DNA of 8,885 nucleotides from Clostridiales bacterium (lineage in GTDB: Bacteria > Bacillota > Clostridia > Oscillospirales > QAMX01). The first letter of the stretch is position 1, and every line of letters starts with the position of its first letter. The stretch spans positions 1 to 8,885 of the forward strand of contig QAMX01000118.1 in assembly GCA_003149835.1 (NCBI GenBank), given 5' to 3'. Under the pieces are notes generated by a model. That model did not search any database, was not told where the DNA came from, and saw only the letters and a list, made by a program, of their open reading frames with translations. Of the stretch, positions 1 to 6,379 are shown piece after piece. The position numbers were made by a program, and so were the translations under genes.

Positions 1-353
1 TCGGCGGCGCGCGCAATCAGCGCGCTGTCGCGCACGGCAGCCGAGTTGAGCGAGATCTTATCCGCTCCCGCCCGCAGCAGCGCGCGCATTTCATCGACCG
101 ATGAAATCCCGCCGCCCACCGTCAGCGGGATAAAGACCTCGCGCGCGGTGCGTTCGACGACGTCGATCACGGTTTTGCGCTGTTCGTGCGTCGCGGTGAT
201 GTCCAGAAAAACCAGCTCGTCGGCGCCCGACTCGTTATAAAATTTGGCGGCCTCGACCGGATCGCCGACGTCGCGCAGATTGACGTAATTGACGCCCTTG
301 ACGACGCGGCCGTCCTTGACATCTAAGCAGGGAATGATTCTCTTAGCCAGCAT
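1..353 (-). CDS. hisF: Imidazole glycerol phosphate synthase, cyclase subunit HisF (5' part, cut by window edge)
   Basis: The first 117 codons are present; the family is about 250 residues, so the C-terminal half lies outside the window. HisF is the (beta/alpha)8-barrel cyclase of IGP synthase: it takes ammonia made by HisH and converts PRFAR to imidazole glycerol phosphate and AICAR, in the cytoplasm. The N-terminus [20 protein letters not shown] is the family signature, with general acid/base Asp11 in CLDV. Also visible are LVFLDIT with Asp51, the first phosphate-binding loop TVGGGI (residues 78-83) and KISLNSAAV with Asn103. The second catalytic Asp (near residue 130) is beyond the edge. 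The ATG at 353-351 has an ideal AAAGGAG site (365-359) 5 bases upstream. The gene is preceded by a terminator and its own promoter, so it is probably not simply the last gene of the hisZ-hisH transcript. No frameshift is seen in the visible part. Confidence 0.97.
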   Translation of the reverse strand, partial: MLAKRIIPCLDVKDGRVVKGVNYVNLRDVGDPVEAAKFYNESGADELVFLDITATHEQRKTVIDVVERTAREVFIPLTVGGGISSVDEMRALLRAGADKISLNSAAVRDSALIARAA

Positions 354-374
354 AAGGTCTCCTTTGTCCGCTTC

Positions 375-393
375 GGGCGGCGCGCCGCCGCCC
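375..393 (-). other. GC-rich hairpin in the hisF mRNA leader
   Basis: GGGCGG and CCGCCC arms (375-380 and 388-393) flank a 7-base loop. An alternative fold is a perfect 14-base palindrome at 376-389. It lies between the predicted hisF transcription start (near 405) and the ribosome binding site (365-359), about 9 bases before that site. It has no T-tract, so it is not a terminator. It could stabilise the 5' end or tune initiation; the function is inference only. Confidence 0.45.
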
Positions 394-411
394 CGCGGTT
401 CTATGATTGTC

Positions 412-440
412 ATTATAGCATAAATCAGGCGAAAAAAAAA
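412..440 (-). promoter_or_regulatory. Predicted promoter of hisF (extended -10)
   Basis: On the minus strand a perfect TATAAT (417-412) is directly preceded by TGC (420-418), giving the extended -10 form TGnTATAAT. With a 17-base spacer the -35 hexamer would fall in a T run (440-435), which is a poor -35. Extended -10 promoters tolerate a weak -35. Transcription would start near 405, giving a leader of about 50 bases before hisF. It lies downstream of the hisH terminator, which supports separate transcription of hisF. Confidence 0.72.
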
Positions 441-537
441 GTATATTTGGTAAATGAACCGATAATTTGTCTCTTTTCCAAGCGTTGGGAAACCAGAAAG
501 AAACGCAAGCGCCCTTTCCAAAAATCCTTCATCCGGT

Positions 538-577
538 AAAAAAACAAGCGCGCCCGTCTCCGCGGAGACGGGCGCGC
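538..577 (-). terminator. Strong rho-independent terminator after hisH
   Basis: Positions 548-577 form a perfect 30-base palindrome, i.e. up to 15 GC-rich pairs less a small loop. On the minus strand it is followed at once by TTGTTTTTTT (547-538). It starts 17 bases after the hisH stop codon. On the plus strand the palindrome is followed by non-T sequence, so the terminator acts on minus-strand transcription only. It should end the hisZ-hisH transcript before hisF. Confidence 0.92.
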
Positions 578-594
578 CGGTCGGATGGAAGCGC

Positions 595-1194
595 TTACAT
601 CCGGCAGAACCGCTCCAAAAGAGTCAGCCCCGCTTCGCCGCTCTTTTCAGGGTGGAACTGCGCGCCGAGCACATTTCCCGAGGCGACCAGCGCCGGAATG
701 CTTTCGCCGTATTCGGCGTCGGCGGCGACATAGCGCGGCTCGCAGTCGGCGCGGAAGGAATGGACAAAGTACATATATTGCCCGCTGTCCTGCGGCCGGA
801 GAACGGCCGTATCAAAGCGGACGCTGAGCGCGTTCCAGCCCATGTGCGGCACGGGCAGCCCGCCCGCGTCAATCGGAATCACGCGGCCTGGAATCAGGCC
901 AAGCCCTTGTGTACAGCCGAATTCAAGGCTCTCGTCAAACAGCATCTGCATCCCCAGACAGACGCCGAGAAAGGGTTTTCCGCTCTGCGCGAAGCGGCGC
1001 ACGGGCTCTGTGAGGCCGCGCGCGGCAAGCTCCTTCATCGCGGCGCCAAAGGCGCCGACCCCGGGCAGAATCAGCCGGTCGCAGCCGTCGAGCGATTCCG
1101 CTTCCGCGCATATGCGCGCTTCCGCGCCCAGATAATCCAGCGCGTTGCGCACGCTGTGCAAATTGCCCGCGCCGTAATCCACGATTCCGATCAT
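595..1194 (-). CDS. hisH: Imidazole glycerol phosphate synthase, glutamine amidotransferase subunit HisH
   Basis: This 199-residue class I glutamine amidotransferase hydrolyses glutamine and channels ammonia to the HisF barrel. The triad is visible: Cys79 in the nucleophile elbow GVCLGMQ, and His181 and Glu183 in QFHPEKS. The oxyanion-strand motif PGVG is at residues 44-47, and the HisH-typical PHMGWN (116-121) and YFVHSF (142-147) are present. Length is normal for the family (about 200). The start ATG (1194-1192) overlaps the hisB stop by one base (TGATG), which points to translational coupling. A GGGG-type site inside the hisB end lies 11 bases upstream. hisH is followed 17 bases later by a strong terminator. 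In many Bacillota operons hisA and hisF follow directly; here hisA is absent and hisF starts a new unit. Confidence 0.97.
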   Translation of the reverse strand: MIGIVDYGAGNLHSVRNALDYLGAEARICAEAESLDGCDRLILPGVGAFGAAMKELAARGLTEPVRRFAQSGKPFLGVCLGMQMLFDESLEFGCTQGLGLIPGRVIPIDAGGLPVPHMGWNALSVRFDTAVLRPQDSGQYMYFVHSFRADCEPRYVAADAEYGESIPALVASGNVLGAQFHPEKSGEAGLTLLERFCRM

Positions 1195-1772
1195 CAGTCG
1201 AGCATCCCCTTTGTCGAGACGACGCGCTCCGCCGGCTGAACCGCGATTCGAAGCGCCCGCCCCAGCGATTTGAACAGCGCCTCCGTCATATGATGGGCGT
1301 TGTCGCCGTACCGGATCGCCGCGTGCAGCGTCGTCCCGCTGTGGCAGGCGAAAGCGCGCAGGAATTCGACGGGCAGCGCCGCGTCGAAGCCGGGCATGAT
1401 TTTTTGGGAGAGACCGCCGTCGTCAAAGCGCAGATAGGCCCGCCCCGACAGGTCGAGCACCGTCTCGGCCAGCGCCTCGTCCATCGGCACCGCCGAAGAG
1501 CCGTAGCGCATCACCGGCTCGCCGCCGAGCGCTTCCCGCAATGCCCTGCCCAGAAGGATGCCGGTATCCTCGACGGTATGGTGAAAATCCACATGCAGGT
1601 CGCCGCGCGCCGTCACCGCGAGGTCAAAGCCCGCGTGACAGGCGAGCGCGGTCAGCATATGGTCGAAAAAGCCGATCTGCGTGTCGACCTGCGCCTGTCC
1701 GCTCCCGTCGATGTTCAGGGTCATTTCAATGTCCGTCTCCTTGGAGGTTCGCTTCACCGTACTCGTGCGCAT
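1194..1772 (-). CDS. hisB: Imidazoleglycerol-phosphate dehydratase HisB (monofunctional)
   Basis: A 192-residue cytoplasmic enzyme that dehydrates imidazole glycerol phosphate to imidazole acetol phosphate, using manganese. Metal-site motifs seen are GFFDHML (Asp37, His38), HHTVEDTG (His64, His65, Glu68) and GDNAHHMTEALFK (His160, His161, Glu164), the two family signatures. Length matches the monofunctional family (about 195); there is no fused N-terminal phosphatase as in enterobacterial HisB, so histidinol-phosphate must be dephosphorylated by a product encoded elsewhere. The frame stays open far upstream, but that part overlaps hisC in another frame. The ATG at 1772-1770 is chosen because it gives the canonical short N-terminus (a RTS-KET type start) and has AAAGGAG at 1790-1784. 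The gene starts 5 bases after the hisC stop and overlaps hisH by one base. Confidence 0.96.
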   Translation of the reverse strand: MRTSTVKRTSKETDIEMTLNIDGSGQAQVDTQIGFFDHMLTALACHAGFDLAVTARGDLHVDFHHTVEDTGILLGRALREALGGEPVMRYGSSAVPMDEALAETVLDLSGRAYLRFDDGGLSQKIMPGFDAALPVEFLRAFACHSGTTLHAAIRYGDNAHHMTEALFKSLGRALRIAVQPAERVVSTKGMLD

Positions 1773-1777
1773 ATCCT

Positions 1778-2863
1778 TCACCGCTCCTTTTCCCTGCCGC
1801 TCCGCTCCGCGCAGTACGCGGAGACGGCCGAAATAACCGCCTCGTTCTCCTGCGGCGCGCACGCGGTAATCCGCAGCCGCGCCCCGAGCCGCCGCACGAG
1901 GATGGATTGATCTTTCAAATACTGCTGCAAATCCGCCGCGTCGGCTGTTTCCAGAAACACAAAGTTCGCCTTTGTCGGAAACACACGGATGACGCCGAAG
2001 GTTTCCTGCGCCGCTTTCAGCCCCTCGTACAGCCGGGCCGCCGCGGCGCAGATCTCCCGGCGCGCGCCGGTCAGGTATGGAATATCCGACAGCACCGCGG
2101 CCGCCATCGCGTTGGTCAGGGCGTTGACGTTGGCCGGCGACTTGGCCTTGCGCAGCGCCTCGGTCAGCGCAGCGCCGCAGACGGCAAAGCCGAGCCGCAG
2201 CGCCGCGAGGCCGGCGGCTTTGGAACAGGTGCGCAGCACAATCAGGTTGTCCCGCGAAATCGCGTCCGCCAGAACCGGCTCGTCCCAGAAGTCCATATAC
2301 GCTTCGTCTACAATCCAAAGCGTTTCGGGACAGCCGTCCACACAGCCGAGCACCTCCTGCCGCGTCAGTCCCTGCCCCGTCGGCGAGCAGGGATTGGAAA
2401 AAATTACCGCCTTGGGGCGGTGTTTTCGTGCGGCCGCCGTCAGCGCTTCCGCCGAAAGACCGTACTCCGCGCTCTTGCCGATGTCGATCAGCTCGATCTC
2501 TGCGAGGTTGGAATAAAAACGATACATTGAAAAATCCGGTTCGGCGACGAGCAGCCGGTCGCCGCGCGAGAGCAGAGCGTTTATCACCAGCATAATCAGC
2601 TCGTCCGAGCCGTTGCCGGCGGTGACAAACCGGCTGTCAACGCCGGCGTATGCGGCGAAAGCGGCGCAGGCGTCGCCCGACAGCGGGTCGGGATAGCGGT
2701 TGAAAAGCGCGTCCCGCGCGATGCCGGCGAGGCGTTCGCGCAGCCGAGCCGGCAGCGGCACAAAACTCTCGTTGGCGTCCGCTTTGATCGTACAGCCGCC
2801 GGTATCCTCAAAGCCATAGGGTTTGAGCTTTTGCACCTTTTCGGGAATCAAAGAAGGATTCAT
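1778..2863 (-). CDS. hisC: Histidinol-phosphate aminotransferase HisC
   Basis: This 361-residue fold-type I PLP aminotransferase converts imidazole acetol phosphate plus glutamate to L-histidinol phosphate. Visible elements: substrate-side ANESF (residues 30-34), NRYP (55-58), cofactor loop GNGSDE (83-88), SNPCSPTG (156-163, Asn157), DEAY (186-189, Asp186 and Tyr189) and the PLP-lysine segment SKAAGLAALRLG with Lys215 and Arg223. The C-terminal RLRIT (329-333) holds the likely carboxylate-binding Arg331, although the usual Gly-rich continuation reads TACAPQEN. Length is normal (about 350-370). The ATG has AAAGGAA about 10 bases upstream. HisC-like enzymes can also accept aromatic substrates, but the his-operon position makes the histidine role by far the most likely. 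It sits 111 bases after hisD and 5 bases before hisB. Confidence 0.95.
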   Translation of the reverse strand: MNPSLIPEKVQKLKPYGFEDTGGCTIKADANESFVPLPARLRERLAGIARDALFNRYPDPLSGDACAAFAAYAGVDSRFVTAGNGSDELIMLVINALLSRGDRLLVAEPDFSMYRFYSNLAEIELIDIGKSAEYGLSAEALTAAARKHRPKAVIFSNPCSPTGQGLTRQEVLGCVDGCPETLWIVDEAYMDFWDEPVLADAISRDNLIVLRTCSKAAGLAALRLGFAVCGAALTEALRKAKSPANVNALTNAMAAAVLSDIPYLTGARREICAAAARLYEGLKAAQETFGVIRVFPTKANFVFLETADAADLQQYLKDQSILVRRLGARLRITACAPQENEAVISAVSAYCAERSGREKER

Positions 2864-2895
2864 CGTTTGCAGTTTCCTTTCTGAGGCTTTGGAAA

Positions 2896-2969
2896 GTCCG
2901 GCGCGCGCCAGCCGCCGGACGGGGACTCCGTTATTTCCGTCCCGTAAGCCGAAAGCCGCGTGGGCTTTC
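2896..2969 (-). other. Hairpin cluster in the hisD-hisC gap
   Basis: The 111-base gap between hisD and hisC (2864-2974) has no gene but has several inverted repeats. One is a 7-bp stem with a 5-base loop (arms 2951-2957 and 2963-2969, GAAAGCC/GGCTTTC), starting just after the hisD stop. Another is an 8-bp GC-rich stem with a 9-base loop (2896-2903 and 2913-2920, GTCCGGCG/CGCCGGAC). A 6-bp pairing (2917-2922 with 2937-2942) would compete with the second. The second stem is followed on the minus strand by only TTT, so it is at best a weak or partial terminator. RNA processing or stability sites are an alternative. Confidence 0.5.
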
Positions 2970-2974
2970 CCGCT

Positions 2975-4279
2975 TCACTCCGGCTGAATTTCCTGCCGGA
3001 TGCGGACGGCGGCCGCATGCGCGTCCAGCCCTTCGTTTTCGGCGAGCGTGACGATATCGTCTGCCAGCGAGCGCAGCAGCTCCGGCGTGGCCATGATAAA
3101 GCTGCTCTTTTTGATAAAGCTGTCGACGGAAAGCGGCGACATGAACCTCGCCGTCCCGCCGGTCGGCAGGACGTGGTTGGGCCCCGCCATATAGTCGCCG
3201 AGCGGCTCCGGCGAATACGCGCCCAGAAATACCGAGCCGGCGTTGCGGATCTTCGGAAGCAGCGCCATCGGGTTCTCGGCCATGATTTCCAGGTGCTCCG
3301 GCGCGATCTGATTGGCGATCTCCGCCGCCGAGGAAAGGCTCTCGCAGACGACGATGAGGCCGTTGTCGGCAAGGGAGCGGCCGATCATCTCGCGCCGGCT
3401 CCGCATCGCGGTCTGGCGTTCCAGCGCGGCGGCGGTCTGGCGCGCGACGGTTTCGGAGGTGGTCAGCAGAACGCTGCTCGCCAGAACGTCGTGCTCCGCC
3501 TGCGAGAGCATGTCCGCGGCCAGGTATTCGGGGTTCGCCGTCCCGTCGGCGATGATCAGAATTTCACTCGGCCCGGCGACCATATCGATATCGACCTGTC
3601 CGTAAACCATGCTTTTTGCCGCCGCGACGTAGGCGTTTCCGGGGCCGGTAATCTTATCCACTCTCGGAATGCTCTCAGTGCCGTAGGCGAGCGCGGCGAT
3701 CGCCTGCGCGCCGCCGACGGTAAACACCCGGTCGGCGCCCGCAATCTTTGCCGCCGCCAGCACGGCGAGCCGGCCGCGCTCGGAGCGGAACGGCGGCGTC
3801 GCCACGGCGATCTCTTTGACGCCCGCAAGCTTGGCGGGGATAATATTCATCAGCACCGAAGACGGATAGGCCGCGCTGCCGCCCGGCACATAGACGCCGA
3901 CCTTTTCCAGCGGCAGAACGCGCTGGCCGAGCACCGTCCCGTCCTCCGATTCCGTCATCCAGCTCCGCTGGAGCTGATGGGCGTGAAAGGCGCGGATGCG
4001 CTCTGCCGCGCGTTGGAGCGCGCGCGTCAATTCCTCCGGCGCAGCCGCGCAGGCCGCTTCAAGCTCCTGCGCGCTCAGCTCGAACCCGGCAGGCTCGACG
4101 CCGTCGAACTGCTTGGTATAGCGCCGGACGGCCTCGTCCCCGTGGGCGCGCACGTCCGCCACGACCGGCTCCACCGCCCGCAGCACGTCGCGGTTTACGG
4201 CCTCCGCATGTCTGCTCATCTCCGCGCGGACGGAAAATACGTTTTTTTCATCTGTCAGCCTGATGGGTTCCATGGTCAA
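2975..4279 (-). CDS. hisD: Histidinol dehydrogenase HisD
   Basis: This 434-residue zinc enzyme oxidises L-histidinol to L-histidine in two NAD-dependent steps, the last of the pathway. Zinc ligands match the family spacing: Gln260 and His263 (SQAEHD), Asp362 (GDYMAGPNH) and His421 near the C-terminus. The catalytic pair Glu328-His329 lies in APEHLE. The NAD-side segments VGVYVPGG (127-134), FTVGGAQAIAALAYGT (186-201) and ITGPGN (210-215) are intact. Length is normal (about 430). The start is a choice: TTG at 4279-4277 lies 6 bases after AAAGGAG (4292-4286), while the in-frame ATG two codons later (4273-4271) would be 12 bases away. I prefer TTG on spacing, with the ATG nearly as likely. It is 133 bases from hisG and 111 from hisC, so it is the least tightly packed member of the operon. 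Confidence 0.97.
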   Translation of the reverse strand: MTMEPIRLTDEKNVFSVRAEMSRHAEAVNRDVLRAVEPVVADVRAHGDEAVRRYTKQFDGVEPAGFELSAQELEAACAAAPEELTRALQRAAERIRAFHAHQLQRSWMTESEDGTVLGQRVLPLEKVGVYVPGGSAAYPSSVLMNIIPAKLAGVKEIAVATPPFRSERGRLAVLAAAKIAGADRVFTVGGAQAIAALAYGTESIPRVDKITGPGNAYVAAAKSMVYGQVDIDMVAGPSEILIIADGTANPEYLAADMLSQAEHDVLASSVLLTTSETVARQTAAALERQTAMRSRREMIGRSLADNGLIVVCESLSSAAEIANQIAPEHLEIMAENPMALLPKIRNAGSVFLGAYSPEPLGDYMAGPNHVLPTGGTARFMSPLSVDSFIKKSSFIMATPELLRSLADDIVTLAENEGLDAHAAAVRIRQEIQPE

Positions 4280-4291
4280 TGCCTTCTCCTT

Positions 4292-4360
4292 TTCGATCGT
4301 TTCAAGCTCTATCGAAGGTAATGTCAGGGCAAGAGCGCCTCATTTTTCAAGAACAGGCGC
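4292..4360 (-). other. Inverted repeats in the hisG-hisD gap
   Basis: The 133-base gap 4280-4412 has no gene. It holds a 6-bp inverted repeat with a 14-base loop (GCGCCT/AGGCGC, 4335-4340 and 4355-4360) and a second one with a 13-base loop (TTCGAT/ATCGAA, 4292-4297 and 4311-4316). The second shares one base with the hisD ribosome binding site. No T-tract follows either, and I see no convincing -35/-10 pair, so neither a terminator nor an internal promoter is claimed. A role in hisD translation or mRNA processing is inference. Confidence 0.4.
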
Positions 4361-4412
4361 CGAAAGCGGACTGCGCGGTGTTATCGTCGTTTTTTCCGCG
4401 CGGTCAGCGCCG

Positions 4413-5045
4413 TCACGGCTGAGTCAGCGCCGCTTCCAGCTTCTGTGTAAAAGCGTCGATCTCATCCTTGCGGAGCTTTAAGGCCGCGATGTTGACGACG
4501 AGACGGGCCGAAACCTCGGCGACCTCCTCGTAAACTTCCAAGCCGTTTGCTTTCAGCGTCGAGCCGGTCTCGACGATATCCACAATGACGTCGGAGAGGC
4601 CGAGCAGCGGCGCCAGCTCGACCGAGCCCTCGATTTTGATCAGCTCGACGTCCATTTTCCTGCGGTCAAAATAGCTTTTCGCAACGTTTAAATACTTCGT
4701 CGCGGCGCGCCGGTATCCCTCCGCGCCGCATGCGCGGTCTTTCCTGCCCGCGACGGCGAAGCGGCAGCGGCCGAAGCCCAGATCAAGAATCTCGTACAGC
4801 CCCGTCGCGTGCTCCATAATCGTATCCTTGCCGACGATGCCGATGTCGCAGACGCCGTTTTCCACATAGGTGATCACGTCGGCGGCCTTTGCCAGCACGG
4901 CCTCTATCTGTCCGTCCGCAATCGGCAGGATCAGCTTCCGGCCCGGCGAGCGCAGCAGAGCGCATTCTATGCCCGCGCGCTCAAACAGCGCGATCGACTC
5001 TTCGAGCAGCCGTCCTTTAGTCAAAGCGATTCTGATTTTTCTCAT
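4413..5045 (-). CDS. hisG: ATP phosphoribosyltransferase catalytic subunit HisG, short form
   Basis: A 210-residue type IV-like phosphoribosyltransferase that condenses ATP with PRPP to phosphoribosyl-ATP, the committed step. The N-terminus IRIALTKGRLLEES, the VENGVCDIGIVGKD block (61-74) and the PRPP-binding loop DIVETGSTLKANGL (156-169) are diagnostic. At 210 residues it ends after the second catalytic lobe and lacks the roughly 80-residue C-terminal histidine-binding domain of long HisG. Short HisG enzymes are inactive or poorly active without HisZ, encoded just upstream here. The frame is open 48 codons further upstream, inside hisZ; the ATG at 5045-5043 is chosen because it gives the canonical N-terminus, forms an ATGA overlap with the hisZ stop, and has GGAGG 8 bases upstream. 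Translational coupling to hisZ fits a fixed subunit ratio. Confidence 0.97.
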   Translation of the reverse strand: MRKIRIALTKGRLLEESIALFERAGIECALLRSPGRKLILPIADGQIEAVLAKAADVITYVENGVCDIGIVGKDTIMEHATGLYEILDLGFGRCRFAVAGRKDRACGAEGYRRAATKYLNVAKSYFDRRKMDVELIKIEGSVELAPLLGLSDVIVDIVETGSTLKANGLEVYEEVAEVSARLVVNIAALKLRKDEIDAFTQKLEAALTQP

Positions 5046-6274
5046 CGCGCCGTCCTCCCGTCGTCTTCGCAGAGCGATCGTTTTGTCACGCCGCTTTTGG
5101 CGTCGAAGCAGACCAGCGCGGGAATGCCCTTTTGCCGCGCCACCGCCTCGCTCTCCTCGCGGCTGTCCGCCGTCGAAAGCTCGACGCACACGCCCGCGCC
5201 GCGCCGCGCCTCCGCATAGGCATAGGCCTCGGCGGCGCGGTCGGCGGAAAAATACAGCAGCTCGTCGGCCGGCTTTTCCCGTTCTCCGCCGCCGCTCTGT
5301 TCGAGCGCCTCCGCGACGGCGTCAACGTTGACGGCAAAGCCTGTGGCCGCGACATCCGCGCCAAATCCCCGGATCAACGTATCATAGCGGCCGCCGGAGA
5401 GCACCGGCTCCCCCGCTCCGTGCGCGTAGCCGCTCAGGACGATGCCGGTGTAGTATTCCATATGATTGGCCAGCGCTAAATCGAGCATCACGCGGCCGCC
5501 GCAGCCGAGACCGCAGAGCGCCTCATAGACCGTTTTCAGGTAGGCCAGCGCCTCCGCGGCAGCCGGCGTGCGGATAATCCGCTCGGCCTCTTCAAAGATC
5601 TCCCCGCCGCCGAAAATGCGCGGCAGCCGCCGGAGCGCCTCGCAGGCGTCGTGATACTCCGCGTCGTATTCCTTCAAAACGTCGTTGACAGCCGCATAGT
5701 TTTTCACCTCGGTCAGATAGCGGACCTTTTCTCCGTCGCCCTCCCGGAACCGAATCGCTCCGGCCAACGCGCGAAAAATCCCCGCGTGACCCAGCTCGAT
5801 CTTATAATCCCGCAGTCCGGCGTCCGCGAGCGCGCGCAGCGCCGTCTCGGCGATTTCCGTATCGGCCCGCAGCCCCTGCGCGCCGATCAGCTCGACGCCG
5901 CACTGCGTCGTCTGGACGCGCTCGCCGCGGTGCCCGCCGCAGACGCGGAAGACATCCTGCTGATAATACAGCCGCAGCGGCAGCGGCGCGCTTTGCAGCC
6001 GCGCCGCAAAGAGACGGCCGATCGGCGCAGTCGAGTCGGGGCGGATGACAAGCACCTCGCCGCCGTCGATGAGCTTATACATGCGCGCGGTGTCCAGCGT
6101 ATTTTCCTCGCGCAAAAAGACGTCGTAGTATTCCAAAAGCGGCGTTTTGACCTCCCGATAACCGCGTTTTTCAAAACAGCCGGTCAGCCGTTCCTCGATT
6201 CGCCGCCGCAGACGGCACTGCGGCGCGAGGACGTCGTGCGCCCCCTGCGGCGTGCCGTAGCCCTGTCTCAGCAT
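5042..6274 (-). CDS. hisZ: ATP phosphoribosyltransferase regulatory subunit HisZ (HisRS paralogue)
   Basis: A class II aminoacyl-tRNA-synthetase-like protein with no expected tRNA-charging role; it assembles with short HisG and carries histidine feedback control. HisRS-type elements (numbered from the upstream ATG): RPDSTAPIGR (81-90), motif 2 RLYYQQDVFR (104-113), LGHAGIF (164-170), LSGGRYDTL (295-303) and a motif 3-like TGFAVNVDAV (314-323). Where true HisRS has the catalytic Arg of RGLDYY, this protein has NHMEYYTG (273-280), as HisZ proteins do. About 75 C-terminal residues resemble a reduced anticodon-binding-domain remnant. Two in-frame ATGs are possible: 6283-6281 lies directly against AAAGGA, too close for normal use, while 6274-6272 sits 9 bases from it. 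I choose the latter (410 residues; 413 from the other). It is the first gene of the his operon and overlaps hisG by 4 bases. Confidence 0.95.
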   Translation of the reverse strand: MLRQGYGTPQGAHDVLAPQCRLRRRIEERLTGCFEKRGYREVKTPLLEYYDVFLREENTLDTARMYKLIDGGEVLVIRPDSTAPIGRLFAARLQSAPLPLRLYYQQDVFRVCGGHRGERVQTTQCGVELIGAQGLRADTEIAETALRALADAGLRDYKIELGHAGIFRALAGAIRFREGDGEKVRYLTEVKNYAAVNDVLKEYDAEYHDACEALRRLPRIFGGGEIFEEAERIIRTPAAAEALAYLKTVYEALCGLGCGGRVMLDLALANHMEYYTGIVLSGYAHGAGEPVLSGGRYDTLIRGFGADVAATGFAVNVDAVAEALEQSGGGEREKPADELLYFSADRAAEAYAYAEARRGAGVCVELSTADSREESEAVARQKGIPALVCFDAKSGVTKRSLCEDDGRTAR

Positions 6275-6315
6275 TCGCTTCATTCCTTTATTTCTTTATC
6301 GCTTTATCTCGGTAA

Positions 6316-6344
6316 ATTATACACGGTTCACATTTGTTTTTCCA
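6316..6344 (-). promoter_or_regulatory. Predicted promoter of the hisZGDCBH operon
   Basis: On the minus strand TGGAAA (6344-6339, four of six matches to the -35 consensus) is 17 bases from a perfect TATAAT (6321-6316). Transcription would begin near 6309, leaving a leader of only about 35 bases before hisZ. That is too short for a T-box or a His-leader-peptide attenuator. No terminator separates the upstream SGNH gene, so some read-through into hisZ is possible. Confidence 0.75.
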
Positions 6345-6353
6345 TATACAAAT
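6332..6353. promoter_or_regulatory. Inverted repeat overlapping the his promoter -35 (possible operator)
   Basis: Arms ATTTGT (6332-6337) and ACAAAT (6348-6353) are separated by 10 bases and cover the -35 hexamer. The position is what one expects for a repressor site, since the short leader leaves little room for RNA-based control. It lies in an AT-rich patch where short repeats arise by chance, and I do not recognise it as the site of a known regulator. Confidence 0.35.
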
Positions 6354-6379
6354 TTCACAAGAAACGGCGGCTTCCGATC

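Noticed and set aside
425..532. 35-residue minus-strand open frame (starts MKDFW) between the terminator and hisF
   Set aside because: It has no ribosome binding site, starts just after a strong terminator and ahead of the predicted hisF promoter. It contains no histidine codons, so it is not a his leader peptide.
1773..2318. N-terminal extension of the hisB frame to a 374-residue protein
   Set aside because: The extension lies in another frame over conserved hisC coding sequence. The ATG at 1772 with its own ribosome binding site gives the standard HisB length.
1541..2530. 329-codon plus-strand open frame opposite hisC and hisB
   Set aside because: It is antisense to two conserved enzymes, has a low-complexity Arg/Pro-rich composition and no recognisable domain. 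The similar frames at 652-1239, 1290-1910, 5651-6406 and 6887-7648 are rejected for the same reason.
2960..4321. 453-codon open frame on the plus strand opposite hisD
   Set aside because: It is antisense to a fully conserved hisD, is rich in Arg, Ala and Gly, and resembles no known family. GC-rich codon use opens such antisense frames by chance.
5046..5189. Upstream extension of hisG by 48 codons
   Set aside because: It overlaps hisZ in another frame and precedes the canonical IRIALTKGR start. The ATGA-overlap ATG is the better start.
5042..6283. hisZ considered as a true histidyl-tRNA synthetase (hisS)
   Set aside because: The catalytic RGLDYY segment reads NHMEYY, and the gene is coupled to a short HisG that needs HisZ.
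6284..6379. T-box riboswitch or attenuator before hisZ
   Set aside because: The gap is 96 bases and the predicted leader about 35, with no terminator hairpin or specifier-type structure.
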